From the NCBI GenBank assembly GCA_021812735.1, contig JAKAMV010000313.1:1-9651 (forward strand): a stretch of DNA of 9,651 nt, read 5' to 3'. Both the position numbers and the translations under genes were made by a program. The notes beneath the pieces are model-generated. The model was not told the origin of the DNA and ran no database searches. It saw only the letters and a list, made by a program, of their open reading frames with translations. Each line of letters opens with the position of its first letter. Positions within the stretch are counted from its first letter, which is position 1. Shown piece by piece: positions 1-5,948 of this stretch. Source of the DNA: Chloroflexota bacterium (GTDB taxonomy: Bacteria > Chloroflexota > Limnocylindria > Limnocylindrales > CSP1-4).

Positions 1-32
1 CCTCGACCGTCGACGCGCCGCGCCGTCGCGCG

Positions 33-1304
33 TCAGGGCCGCTGGTAGCCGGAGTAGAAGACGGCCGGGTCGCACGGGTTGCTCGTGCAGGACAGCGAGA
101 GGTTGAGCTGCTGGCCGGACGTCACGACGATCGGCGTGACGAAGTGGAGGTCGTAGTCGCGGAAGTTCTCGAGGCGCAGCTGGAGGAGCGGCGTCGTGTT
201 CCGCAGGACGACGAGCGCCCCGGATCGGCCGTTCGGGTTGGAGAACACGAGGTCGGTCACGAACAGCGTGCCGGACGGGGTCACGGTGGTGTTGGTGCCG
301 TCGAGCCGTCCGTCGACCGGTGTCCCCAGCCCGGCGATGAACACGCCCGGCGTGGCCGTCGGGGCGGCGGGGGTCGGCGAGCCGCCGCCCGAGCCGCTGG
401 TTGGCGACGGGGTCGGGCTGGCGGAGCCGCTGTCCCCGCCGCCGTTGGCGGGCAGGGTGGGCAGGCCCGCATTGCCGAGCGCCTGGTTCACGTCGTTCTT
501 GAGGCTCGCCAGCGGCGACGCCACCGCGTCGGCGGCCGCGCTCTGGATCGTCGGCCTCAGGAGCGTGAGCCACAGGATGACGAGCAGGATCGCCGCCACG
601 ACCAGGGCCATGACCGCCCGCAGGAACCAGGGCGGCAGGATGGATTCCTGGACCAGTGTGCCGTCGAGTGCGATGGACAGGCCGCCGGAGGGCTTGACGT
701 AGAGCTGGAACTGGCGCGTCTTCGGCTGGCCCCGCCAGAATCGCCTGGCCGGCCGGACCCTGATGCGCGCGAACCCGGCCATGCCGGGGTCCACCACCAC
801 GGCCGGCGGCCTGACATCGAAGCGCAGCTGGCGGTCCGCGTCCGCGGCCTCGATGTCCGCCGACAGCCGGGTGTTGCCACGGTTGTCGACCGCGAGGTCG
901 TGGGTGCCGCCGGAGGAACCGCGAGACGTCCTGGGCACCAGCTCGGCGTGCGGCTCCATGAACGCGCCGACCTGGACGCTCCCCTCCTCCACCGCGGAGC
1001 CGGCGGGGTCCTCCCTGGACCGCACGCGCAGCCCGAACGGGATCAGGCCGGCCGGCGTGGCGGCGAGCCGGGGCGGCGAGAACAGCGCCTTGACCGCGCC
1101 GTCGGCGCCCGGGAAGAGGGACACCGTCGGCGGGTCGACCGTGGCCCACGCCGCGGCGTCGCCGAGGACGTCGATGGCGAACTCGTCGACGACCGTCCCG
1201 GTGTTCCTGATCCTGGCCTCGACGGCCACGGACTGGCCGGGATCCACCGCGACCGCGGGCGTGACAAGCGTGACGGAGACTCCCACGAGCGGAAGTCTAG
1301 CCAC
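33..1304 (-). CDS. CIS-associated single-pass membrane protein, CisA-like
   Basis: Predicted 423-residue membrane protein. Seen in the sequence: no N-terminal signal peptide; two beta-rich, Ig/NEW3-like segments at about 1-115 and 116-215; one strong hydrophobic helix at about 226-249, just after a PPWFLR motif; a short Ala-rich stretch; a Ser/Thr/Pro/Gly linker at about 286-320; and a C-terminal beta-type domain (321-423) with two cysteines (C406, C411) that could pair outside the cell. The likely topology is N-terminus in, C-terminus out. Known for the family: Streptomyces CIS loci encode a one-helix membrane protein, CisA, reported to attach cytoplasmic CIS particles to the membrane under stress. 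Inference: this is the counterpart here, based on architecture and context rather than alignment. The start is the GTG at 1304, which lacks a close ribosome site (a GGAGG at 1338-1342 is too far upstream). An in-frame GTG at 1286 lies 7 nt after a TAGACT hexamer and may be a leaderless start. Confidence 0.72.
   Translation of the reverse strand: MARLPLVGVSVTLVTPAVAVDPGQSVAVEARIRNTGTVVDEFAIDVLGDAAAWATVDPPTVSLFPGADGAVKALFSPPRLAATPAGLIPFGLRVRSREDPAGSAVEEGSVQVGAFMEPHAELVPRTSRGSSGGTHDLAVDNRGNTRLSADIEAADADRQLRFDVRPPAVVVDPGMAGFARIRVRPARRFWRGQPKTRQFQLYVKPSGGLSIALDGTLVQESILPPWFLRAVMALVVAAILLVILWLTLLRPTIQSAAADAVASPLASLKNDVNQALGNAGLPTLPANGGGDSGSASPTPSPTSGSGGGSPTPAAPTATPGVFIAGLGTPVDGRLDGTNTTVTPSGTLFVTDLVFSNPNGRSGALVVLRNTTPLLQLRLENFRDYDLHFVTPIVVTSGQQLNLSLSCTSNPCDPAVFYSGYQRP
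1296..1301 (-). promoter_or_regulatory. candidate -10 element of the membrane-protein gene
   Basis: On the minus strand TAGACT (1301 to 1296) fits the TANNNT -10 pattern. Seven bases later comes GTG at 1286, in frame with the membrane protein, so transcription from here would give a leaderless mRNA starting at codon 7 of the longer frame. No convincing -35 is visible, as might be expected if an activator helps. The centre of the hexamer is 64 bp from the centre of the palindrome at 1355-1370. Confidence 0.3.
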
Positions 1305-1354
1305 GCGCTCGGGCGGCGCACAGTGGGTGTGACGAATCCTCCGGGTGGCAACTG

Positions 1355-1370
1355 CTGCCCGTTCGGGCAG
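1355..1370. promoter_or_regulatory. palindromic operator, copy 1
   Basis: CTGCCCGTTCGGGCAG is a perfect inverted repeat with 7-bp arms and a 2-bp centre. It lies between the divergent starts of the membrane-protein and regulator genes. A further half site, CTGCCCG, follows at 1372-1378, so there are three half sites in a row. The same 16-bp form recurs at 2870-2885 and 5830-5845. CTG-N10-CAG symmetry is typical of LuxR/FixJ-type dimer sites. A terminator role is unlikely because both genes start, rather than end, here. Confidence 0.7.
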
Positions 1371-1421
1371 TCTGCCCGTGCTCGTTGCGCGGGCGTTGCG
1401 CGCCCGGAGAGCGCCGACCGC

Positions 1422-1427
1422 TAGGGT
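1422..1427 (+). promoter_or_regulatory. candidate -10 element of the regulator gene
   Basis: TAGGGT fits the TANNNT -10 pattern and lies about 60 bases before the regulator start codon. There is no good -35 at normal spacing; the nearest TTGCGC (1396-1401) is 20 bases away. The hexamer centre is 62 bp from the centre of operator copy 1. Confidence 0.3.
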
Positions 1428-1476
1428 GCGCTCGGCACCCCCGCTCTCCGCCTTCGTCCCGAACGGGTGCCGCGCC

Positions 1477-1482
1477 GGAGGG
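1477..1482 (+). promoter_or_regulatory. ribosome binding site that sets the regulator start
   Basis: GGAGGG lies 4 bases before ATG 1487. It favours this start over the upstream in-frame ATG at 1385, whose extra 34 residues are Arg/Pro-rich and look non-coding. Confidence 0.7.
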
Positions 1483-1486
1483 TCCG

Positions 1487-2134
1487 ATGGTCGCCGAGCC
1501 GATCCCCTTCAAGTCGCGTATCCCGGTCCTGGTCAGCGCCGCCGACCCGCTGTCGCGGACCGGGATCATCAGCCAGCTGCGCCGCACCGCATCGTTCTCC
1601 GTGGTCGCCGAGGGCGAGGTCCCCGAGGACACCGTCGGCCTGGTCGTGGCCGACGAGCTGGACTCGGCGACCCTGTCCGAGCTGCGCGTGCTCAAGGGGC
1701 GCGGGGTGCGGCGCGTGGTGCTGCTGATCTCGCACGTCGACGACCGCACCCTGCTGTCGGCGGCCGAGGCGGGCGTCACCGGTGTCGTCCGGCGCTCCGA
1801 GGCTACGCCCGGCAACCTGCTCGCAGCGGTTCGCTCGGCCGCCGCGGGCGAGGGGACGCTGCCGCCGGACCTGCTCGGCAGGCTGCTCCGGCAGGTCGGC
1901 CAGCTCCAGCGGCAGGTGCTCTCGCCGAGGGGCCTGACCTTCTCCGGGCTGACCGAGCGGGAGGCAGCCGTGCTCCAGCTGCTGGCCGAGGGGTACGACA
2001 CCGCCGAGGTGGGCCGCCGGCTGTTCTACTCCGAGCGCACGGTCAAGAACATCATCCACGACGTGACGACGCGCCTGGAGCTGCGCAATCGCGTGCACGC
2101 GGTGGCGTACGCGATCCGCGAGGGCTTGATCTGA
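1487..2134 (+). CDS. NarL/LuxR-type regulator with degenerate receiver domain
   Basis: Predicted 215-residue DNA-binding regulator. Seen: an N-terminal receiver-like fold (about 11-125), then a linker and a LuxR/GerE helix-turn-helix at about 153-213, recognisable from LTEREAAVLQLLAEG and the recognition helix region SERTVKNIIHDV. The size is normal for a NarL/FixJ response regulator. The receiver is unusual: where the family has the acidic pair (VDDHPL) this protein has S17-A18-A19-D20-P21-L22, so the metal-binding acids appear lost, and the late conserved Lys looks replaced by Arg (R102/R103). D56 could still sit at the phosphoacceptor position. No sensor kinase gene is adjacent. It probably works without classical phosphorylation, or senses something else. 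It is divergent from the membrane-protein gene across operator copy 1 and is the obvious candidate to bind all three palindromes in this locus, which would make it autoregulated. LuxR-family regulators also occur at Streptomyces CIS loci. Confidence 0.88.
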   Translation: MVAEPIPFKSRIPVLVSAADPLSRTGIISQLRRTASFSVVAEGEVPEDTVGLVVADELDSATLSELRVLKGRGVRRVVLLISHVDDRTLLSAAEAGVTGVVRRSEATPGNLLAAVRSAAAGEGTLPPDLLGRLLRQVGQLQRQVLSPRGLTFSGLTEREAAVLQLLAEGYDTAEVGRRLFYSERTVKNIIHDVTTRLELRNRVHAVAYAIREGLI

Positions 2135-2153
2135 CGGCGCGGGTCAGTCCGGC

Positions 2154-2792
2154 TCAGCCGCCCCGTGCGGCGCCGAGCCCGGCCGCGTCGCCCCCCGCGT
2201 CCTGGACCTCCGCGCCGGTCGCTTCGCCCGAGACGACGGCGTCTGCCATCGCCGAGGCCGCGCGCTCGAATCGGTCGCCGGGGTCCGACACGCGGATCCC
2301 GCCCGCCGCGGGCGAGCCGTCCACCGGTCCCGAGCGCTGCTGGACGACGTGGGCAAGCTCGTGCGCGATGGTCCGCTGGCCGGCGGCGGTCGTCGGGTCG
2401 AACTGGCCGCTGCGGAAGGCGATGTGGTTGCCGGCCGTGTAGGCCGATGCGCCGACCGACGCCGCAGAGCTCGAGGCCTGCTCGTCGGTATGCACCCGCA
2501 CCTCGCCGAAACTGGCCCCGAAGGCCGATTCCATGGTTCTGCGGAGGCCGGGCTCCAGGGGCGCGCCGCCCGAACCCACCACGTCGCGAACCGGGGAGCG
2601 GTCCGCATCGTCGCCCAGGAGCTGCACGACGGACTGGTTGCCGGCAGTGCGCTGGAGTCGGAGGATCTCGGCCGCGTCGAGGGCGGGCGTGCGGCCTGCG
2701 GCGGACGGTCGAATCGCCGCCGACGGGTCCGGTCCAGCCGCGAGGTGATGCGGTCGCGAGGCGTCGGGTCGAGCCAGATGACGGTCACCCAT
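2154..2792 (-). CDS. DUF4157 (eCIS core domain) protein with HELAH motif
   Basis: Predicted 212-residue protein. Seen: a Pro/Ala/His-rich N-terminus; a short LQRTAGNQSVVQLL motif at 46-59, of a type that recurs in eCIS-associated proteins; then a full DUF4157 domain at about 65-155. This domain includes LEPGLRRTMESAFG, FGEVRVHTD, and the zinc-metallopeptidase-like H144-E-L-A-H148 followed by VVQQ. A DPGDRFERAA segment follows at 170-179 and a Gly/Ala-rich tail ends the protein. DUF4157 is one of the best markers of eCIS loci and is found in toxins, cargo and stand-alone proteins; its exact job is unsettled. No separate toxin domain is visible here. Possible roles are protease-type cargo, maturation factor or loading factor. 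The start is ATG 2792, set by an excellent AGGAGGAG, rather than the upstream in-frame CAT-encoded ATG at 2843. The gene converges with the regulator gene, with 19 bp between the two stops. Confidence 0.88.
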   Translation of the reverse strand: MGDRHLARPDASRPHHLAAGPDPSAAIRPSAAGRTPALDAAEILRLQRTAGNQSVVQLLGDDADRSPVRDVVGSGGAPLEPGLRRTMESAFGASFGEVRVHTDEQASSSAASVGASAYTAGNHIAFRSGQFDPTTAAGQRTIAHELAHVVQQRSGPVDGSPAAGGIRVSDPGDRFERAASAMADAVVSGEATGAEVQDAGGDAAGLGAARGG

Positions 2793-2796
2793 GCCG

Positions 2797-2804
2797 CTCC
2801 TCCT
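2797..2804 (-). promoter_or_regulatory. ribosome binding site that sets the DUF4157 gene start
   Basis: On the minus strand AGGAGGAG ends 4 bases before ATG 2792. It is the strongest Shine-Dalgarno site on this strand and rules against the 17-residue longer start at 2843. Confidence 0.8.
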
Positions 2805-2814
2805 GTTCGGCCGC

Positions 2815-2843
2815 AGCATCTCGCGCCGGGGCTGCCTGCGCAA
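2815..2843 (-). promoter_or_regulatory. candidate promoter of the DUF4157 gene
   Basis: On the minus strand TTGCGC (2843 to 2838) and GATGCT (2820 to 2815) are separated by exactly 17 bases. The -10 is centred 60 bp from the centre of operator copy 2. The predicted transcript would start near 2808 and include the AGGAGGAG ribosome site. Confidence 0.35.
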
Positions 2844-2869
2844 TGGCGCCGGCCCGTGATCCCGGACTT

Positions 2870-2885
2870 CTGCCCCTTGGGGCAG
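2870..2885. promoter_or_regulatory. palindromic operator, copy 2
   Basis: CTGCCCCTTGGGGCAG is a perfect inverted repeat with 7-bp arms and a TT centre. It differs from copy 1 only by a compensated change of the inner pair (G/C to C/G), so symmetry is kept although the sequence differs. It lies upstream of the DUF4157 gene and downstream of the ATPase gene on the same strand. A weak hairpin role is possible, but the match to two sites located between divergent genes favours an operator. Confidence 0.65.
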
Positions 2886-2907
2886 GCCGACCCGCCCGGG
2901 ACCGGTC

Positions 2908-2922
2908 AGCCGCGCAGCGGCT
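2908..2922 (-). terminator. possible terminator hairpin after the ATPase gene
   Basis: AGCCGC-GCA-GCGGCT forms a 6-bp perfect stem with a 3-base loop, 25 bases beyond the ATPase stop codon on the minus strand. There is no T-run, so intrinsic termination is uncertain. It could separate the cap/ATPase operon from the DUF4157 gene. Confidence 0.25.
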
Positions 2923-2947
2923 CGGGCTCGGCTCCGGCGGCCGCGCG

Positions 2948-5059
2948 TCAGCCTGAGACGAGGTGGTAGTAGGTGCCGAACTCGGCCTCAGTCATCAGGC
3001 GGCCCAGTTTGCGGTACTCGCGCTCGGTGGCCCGGATGAGGTCGCCCATCGAGACCGGGCGGTCCGTCGTCGCGGCGAGATACGCGGCCGCGACGCAGAC
3101 GTTGCGGATGTCCCCGCCCGCGAGCTTGAATCGGCGGGCGAGGAACCCGAGGTCGATGTCGGGACCCTGGGGCACCGACGGCGGCAGGTGCTGCCGCCAC
3201 AGGGCCAGCCGGGCTCCCTCCTCTGGCAGCGGGAAGTCCACGATCGTGTCGATCCGGCGCGTGAACGCCTCGTCCAGGTTGGCGCGCAGGTTGGTCGTGA
3301 GGATGGCGATGCCGTCGAACGACTCCATCCGCTGGAGCAGGTACGCCACCTCGACGTTGGCATAGCGGTCCCGGGCGTCCTTGACCTCCGAGCGCTTGCC
3401 GAACAGGGCGTCGGCCTCATCGAACAGCAGCACGCCGTTGACGCGGTCCGCCTCGGTGAAGATGCGGTCGAGGTTCTTCTCGGTCTCCCCGATGTACTTG
3501 TCAACAACGGTCGAGAGGTCGATGACGTAGAGGTCCACCCCGAGGTCGCCCGCCACCACCTCGGCCGACATCGTCTTGCCGGTTCCGGAGTCGCCCGCGA
3601 ACAGGGCTGTGATGCCCAGCGCCCTTCCCGACCGCCGCCCGATCCCCCACTCCCCGACGACCCGCTCACGGTGCCGAGCGCGCGCCGTGATCTCCCCGAG
3701 CTGCACGCCCACGAGCGGCGGCAGGACCAGGTCGTCCCAGCGGTAGCCCGGGACGATGCGTCTGGCGAGCCGCTCCAGGCCGGCCGCGTTCTGCGCTCGC
3801 GCGCCGCCCGCGATGTCGTCCGACGTCATGGGCCGGCCGGCCGCGATCGAGGCGTCCACGGCTGACCGCGCCGCGCGGACGATGTGCTCGGGACCGAGCC
3901 GGAACGCCATGGTGACGAGCGCCGGGTCGAAGGCGTCGAGGGGCCGGTCGCCGACCGATCGCATCCACAGCTCGTGGCGCTGGCCCACCGACAGCGCGGG
4001 GGCCTCGAGGACCAGCGGCACGTCGCGTGACCAGCTGGGGTCGAACAGGCGCCCGCCCACCAGCGCCACGGTGCACGGCAGTTCCGTCAGCGCCCGCACG
4101 GCGGCCGGCCCGCGGTCGAGCACCGCCTCGACGGGGCCGACGATCAGTCCGGCGCCGCGCAGCGCGGCCTCCCGGGCGGCGGCTCCAGCCACGGCGTCGA
4201 CATCGTCGCCGGGCCCCAGGCGCGAGAGGTCGAGCGCAAGGCTCGCCCGGCCGCCCAGGGCGAACGCCGAGCTGGCGAGCGACCGGCCAGAAGCACCCGG
4301 GAGCTCCCGGACGTAGACGAGCCGGACGCCCCCCGCCAGACCTCTGGCCATGACCGCGGCCGCCGGGCTCGGCAGCTCGACGCCCTCGGCGAGGAGCCCC
4401 TTGATGAGCGGATCCGGGGCGTCATCGCCCAGGAGGTGGGCGATGATCCGGTCGGGGACGCGGAGCGACCGGGTCAGCGAGGGGCGTTCGGGATCCTCGA
4501 CCAGCAGCAGACCGCGGGCCACGAGCGTGGCGCTGGGCGCCAGGCGGCGGCGCACCGGGTGGACCCCGGGCCGCGGTGTGGCGGTCGCGAGCTCGATCGC
4601 GAGGCCCACGCTCGCCCGCCGCCTCGAGATGTCGTCGTGGAGGTAGCCGTACAGCCGCTCGAACCGCGGGTCGAGGTCCGGCGCCAGTGCGACCAGCAGC
4701 AGCTCCACGTCGACGGGGTCCAGGCCGAAGGAGCGCGCGAGTCCACGCAGGCGAATCCGGCCGCCGGCGGCCTCCCAGGCGTCCGCGTCGGCCTCGAGGC
4801 GCTCGCGGCGCTGCGCCTCGTCCCCGGCCGCAGCCGGGGCGACCAGGGGTTCCGCGGGGCCCGAGAGCATGCCGTCAACCTGCGCGTCGGACACGTAGAG
4901 CCCGCGAAACCGGTCGTCAGGGTCAGGGTCGCCGGCCCGTCGCCGGTCCACGGCCACGCGCACGCGGCGGTCGAGCAGCCGCAGGCGCGCGTGCAGGTAG
5001 GCCAGCGACGGGTCGCCGCCGGGCTCGAGCACGTCGGCGGGCACGCTGGCGAGGGACAC
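2948..5059 (-). CDS. CIS AAA+ ATPase (Pvc15/Afp15-like)
   Basis: Predicted 703-residue ATPase from the GTG at 5059, 5 bases after the stop of the DUF4255 gene; no other ATG or GTG is near. Seen: an Arg/Asp-rich N-terminal region with winged-helix-like segments (about 1-230); a middle segment (about 240-370) that looks like an AAA fold without catalytic residues; and a canonical C-terminal AAA+ core. The core has Walker A GDSGTGKT at 489-496, Walker B VLLFDEAD at 543-550, sensor 1 TTN ending at N590, adjacent arginine-finger candidates R601/R602, and a sensor 2 GGDIRN motif with R652. All eCIS loci carry such an ATPase. Proposed roles are particle assembly or remodelling in the producing cell; it is not thought to be part of the finished particle. 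It is co-transcribed with the tail-cap gene, probably from the promoter near 5768, and is likely soluble in the cytoplasm. Confidence 0.92.
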   Translation of the reverse strand: MSLASVPADVLEPGGDPSLAYLHARLRLLDRRVRVAVDRRRAGDPDPDDRFRGLYVSDAQVDGMLSGPAEPLVAPAAAGDEAQRRERLEADADAWEAAGGRIRLRGLARSFGLDPVDVELLLVALAPDLDPRFERLYGYLHDDISRRRASVGLAIELATATPRPGVHPVRRRLAPSATLVARGLLLVEDPERPSLTRSLRVPDRIIAHLLGDDAPDPLIKGLLAEGVELPSPAAAVMARGLAGGVRLVYVRELPGASGRSLASSAFALGGRASLALDLSRLGPGDDVDAVAGAAAREAALRGAGLIVGPVEAVLDRGPAAVRALTELPCTVALVGGRLFDPSWSRDVPLVLEAPALSVGQRHELWMRSVGDRPLDAFDPALVTMAFRLGPEHIVRAARSAVDASIAAGRPMTSDDIAGGARAQNAAGLERLARRIVPGYRWDDLVLPPLVGVQLGEITARARHRERVVGEWGIGRRSGRALGITALFAGDSGTGKTMSAEVVAGDLGVDLYVIDLSTVVDKYIGETEKNLDRIFTEADRVNGVLLFDEADALFGKRSEVKDARDRYANVEVAYLLQRMESFDGIAILTTNLRANLDEAFTRRIDTIVDFPLPEEGARLALWRQHLPPSVPQGPDIDLGFLARRFKLAGGDIRNVCVAAAYLAATTDRPVSMGDLIRATEREYRKLGRLMTEAEFGTYYHLVSG

Positions 5060-5064
5060 GCCGC

Positions 5065-5760
5065 TCAGCGCCGAGGCGCGCGTCCCCGCGCCCCGTCGGC
5101 CTCGGTGGACGGCGCGGCGGCGGGACGGCGCGGACCGCGCTGCTCGAGCAGCCGCTCGGGCGTCACGGCCACCGAGCCGTCGCGCGCATCGGGCCGCGCG
5201 ACCATGATCGTGGGCGTCTCGAGGATCGTGGCGCCGATCGGCGTGCTGCGGCCAACCACGACGGGGGCCGTCACCACCACGTCCAGCGACGGCTTGAGCT
5301 CGCCGCCGAGCGCGGTCCACACGTCGGCGATCGAGCGCTCCTCTGGCTGGGGCTGGCCGACGTCGATGTACAGGGGCAAGTCCGCCTCGTCGAGTCCGCC
5401 GCCCAGGTCGCCCGGCTTGAGCATCGCGCTGCGCAGGAAGAACAGCAGCAGCGACGAGAGGAGCCGATGTTCGTCCTCTGGCCGCTGGGTCCACGCCGTC
5501 ACCAGGTACGAGAGCCGGAACCGCCGATGCGGCTGCATGCGCCCGGAGACCTGGCCGTCGGGCCCCCGTACGTCCTCCCAAGTGGGCACCCGCCGCGCGA
5601 CGTCCTCGCGGATGTCGTACAGGTACAGGTCGACGCACGGGCCGTTGCGGCGGGCGACCCAGTCCTTGGTCGGCGCGTCGAACAGCAACTCCACCGCGGA
5701 GCCGTTGAGCGCGTCGCGGCGGATCAGCCGCTCGAGCAGCTGGTCGACGTCGTGGATCAT
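5065..5760 (-). CDS. DUF4255 tail-terminator protein (Pvc16/Afp16-like cap)
   Basis: Predicted 231-residue protein of the DUF4255/Pvc16 N-terminal family. Family members cap the end of the tube and sheath and fix particle length. Seen: an N-terminal helix MIHDVDQLLERLI, a strand pair around PCVDLYLYDIRED (41-53), the FRLSYLVTAWT segment (81-91) and a helical LLSSLLLFFLR stretch (100-110), all typical of the family. A C-terminal Arg/Pro/Ala-rich tail (about 203-231) looks disordered. The start is ATG 5760. The frame remains open upstream, but that stretch overlaps the divergent sheath promoter region. No close ribosome site exists (GGAG at 5775-5778 is 14 bases away), and GACCAT ends 7 bases before the ATG, so a leaderless mRNA is possible. 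First gene of the cap/ATPase operon. Confidence 0.9.
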   Translation of the reverse strand: MIHDVDQLLERLIRRDALNGSAVELLFDAPTKDWVARRNGPCVDLYLYDIREDVARRVPTWEDVRGPDGQVSGRMQPHRRFRLSYLVTAWTQRPEDEHRLLSSLLLFFLRSAMLKPGDLGGGLDEADLPLYIDVGQPQPEERSIADVWTALGGELKPSLDVVVTAPVVVGRSTPIGATILETPTIMVARPDARDGSVAVTPERLLEQRGPRRPAAAPSTEADGARGRAPRR

Positions 5761-5767
5761 CGCGGGG

Positions 5768-5773
5768 ATGGTC
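5768..5773 (-). promoter_or_regulatory. candidate -10 element of the cap/ATPase operon
   Basis: On the minus strand GACCAT (5773 to 5768) matches the -10 pattern only at A2 and T6, so on its own it is weak. It is followed after 7 bases by ATG 5760, the same spacing seen between TAGACT and GTG 1286 at the membrane-protein gene. It is centred 67 bp from the centre of operator copy 3. Confidence 0.25.
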
Positions 5774-5829
5774 GCTCCGGCCCGCGCGGGCCGCCAGCCG
5801 GGTGAGGGCACTGCTGGGGGCAGCGATGG

Positions 5830-5845
5830 CTGCCCGATCGGGCAC
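5830..5845. promoter_or_regulatory. palindromic operator, copy 3
   Basis: CTGCCCGATCGGGCAC contains a perfect 14-bp palindrome, TGCCCGATCGGGCA, with one mismatch at the outermost pair relative to the other copies. A further half site, GGGCAG, precedes it at 5818-5823, echoing the extra half site at copy 1. It lies between the divergent cap/ATPase and sheath operons. Confidence 0.7.
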
Positions 5846-5878
5846 GCGCAGCCGCCCCCCGGCGCGCCCCGTCGGTCC

Positions 5879-5907
5879 TTGTCCCGGGCGGGCGAGGGTG
5901 GGAGCGT
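5879..5907 (+). promoter_or_regulatory. candidate promoter of the sheath/tube operon
   Basis: TTGTCC (5879-5884) and GAGCGT (5902-5907) are separated by 17 bases. The -10 is centred 67 bp from operator copy 3. GAGGGT at 5894-5899 is an alternative -10, similar to TAGGGT at the regulator gene. The predicted transcript start is near 5914. Confidence 0.3.
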
Positions 5908-5933
5908 GCGGCGTGTCAGATCCCAGTACCAGC

Positions 5934-5942
5934 GGGAGAGGG
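5934..5942 (+). promoter_or_regulatory. ribosome binding site that sets the sheath start
   Basis: GGGAGAGGG precedes ATG 5949 by 6 bases and selects it over the in-frame ATG at 5802. The latter would begin upstream of the operator and encode an Arg/Pro-rich leader unlike sheath proteins. Confidence 0.75.
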
Positions 5943-5948
5943 CCTCGC

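Noticed and set aside
12..34. Stem GACGCG / CGCGTC with an 11-base loop overlapping the stop of the membrane-protein gene
   Set aside because: Short stem, large loop and no T-run. Too weak to call a terminator, and the window edge prevents a fuller look.
2131..2147. CTGAC / GTCAG repeat between the two convergent stop codons
   Set aside because: Only 5 bp with a 7-base loop. It could be part of a bidirectional terminator but is not convincing.
3180..3198. Perfect inverted repeat with 8-bp arms and a 3-base loop (GGCGGCAG / CTGCCGCC)
   Set aside because: It lies within the ATPase coding region and does not match the operator form. GC-rich coding sequence gives such repeats by chance.
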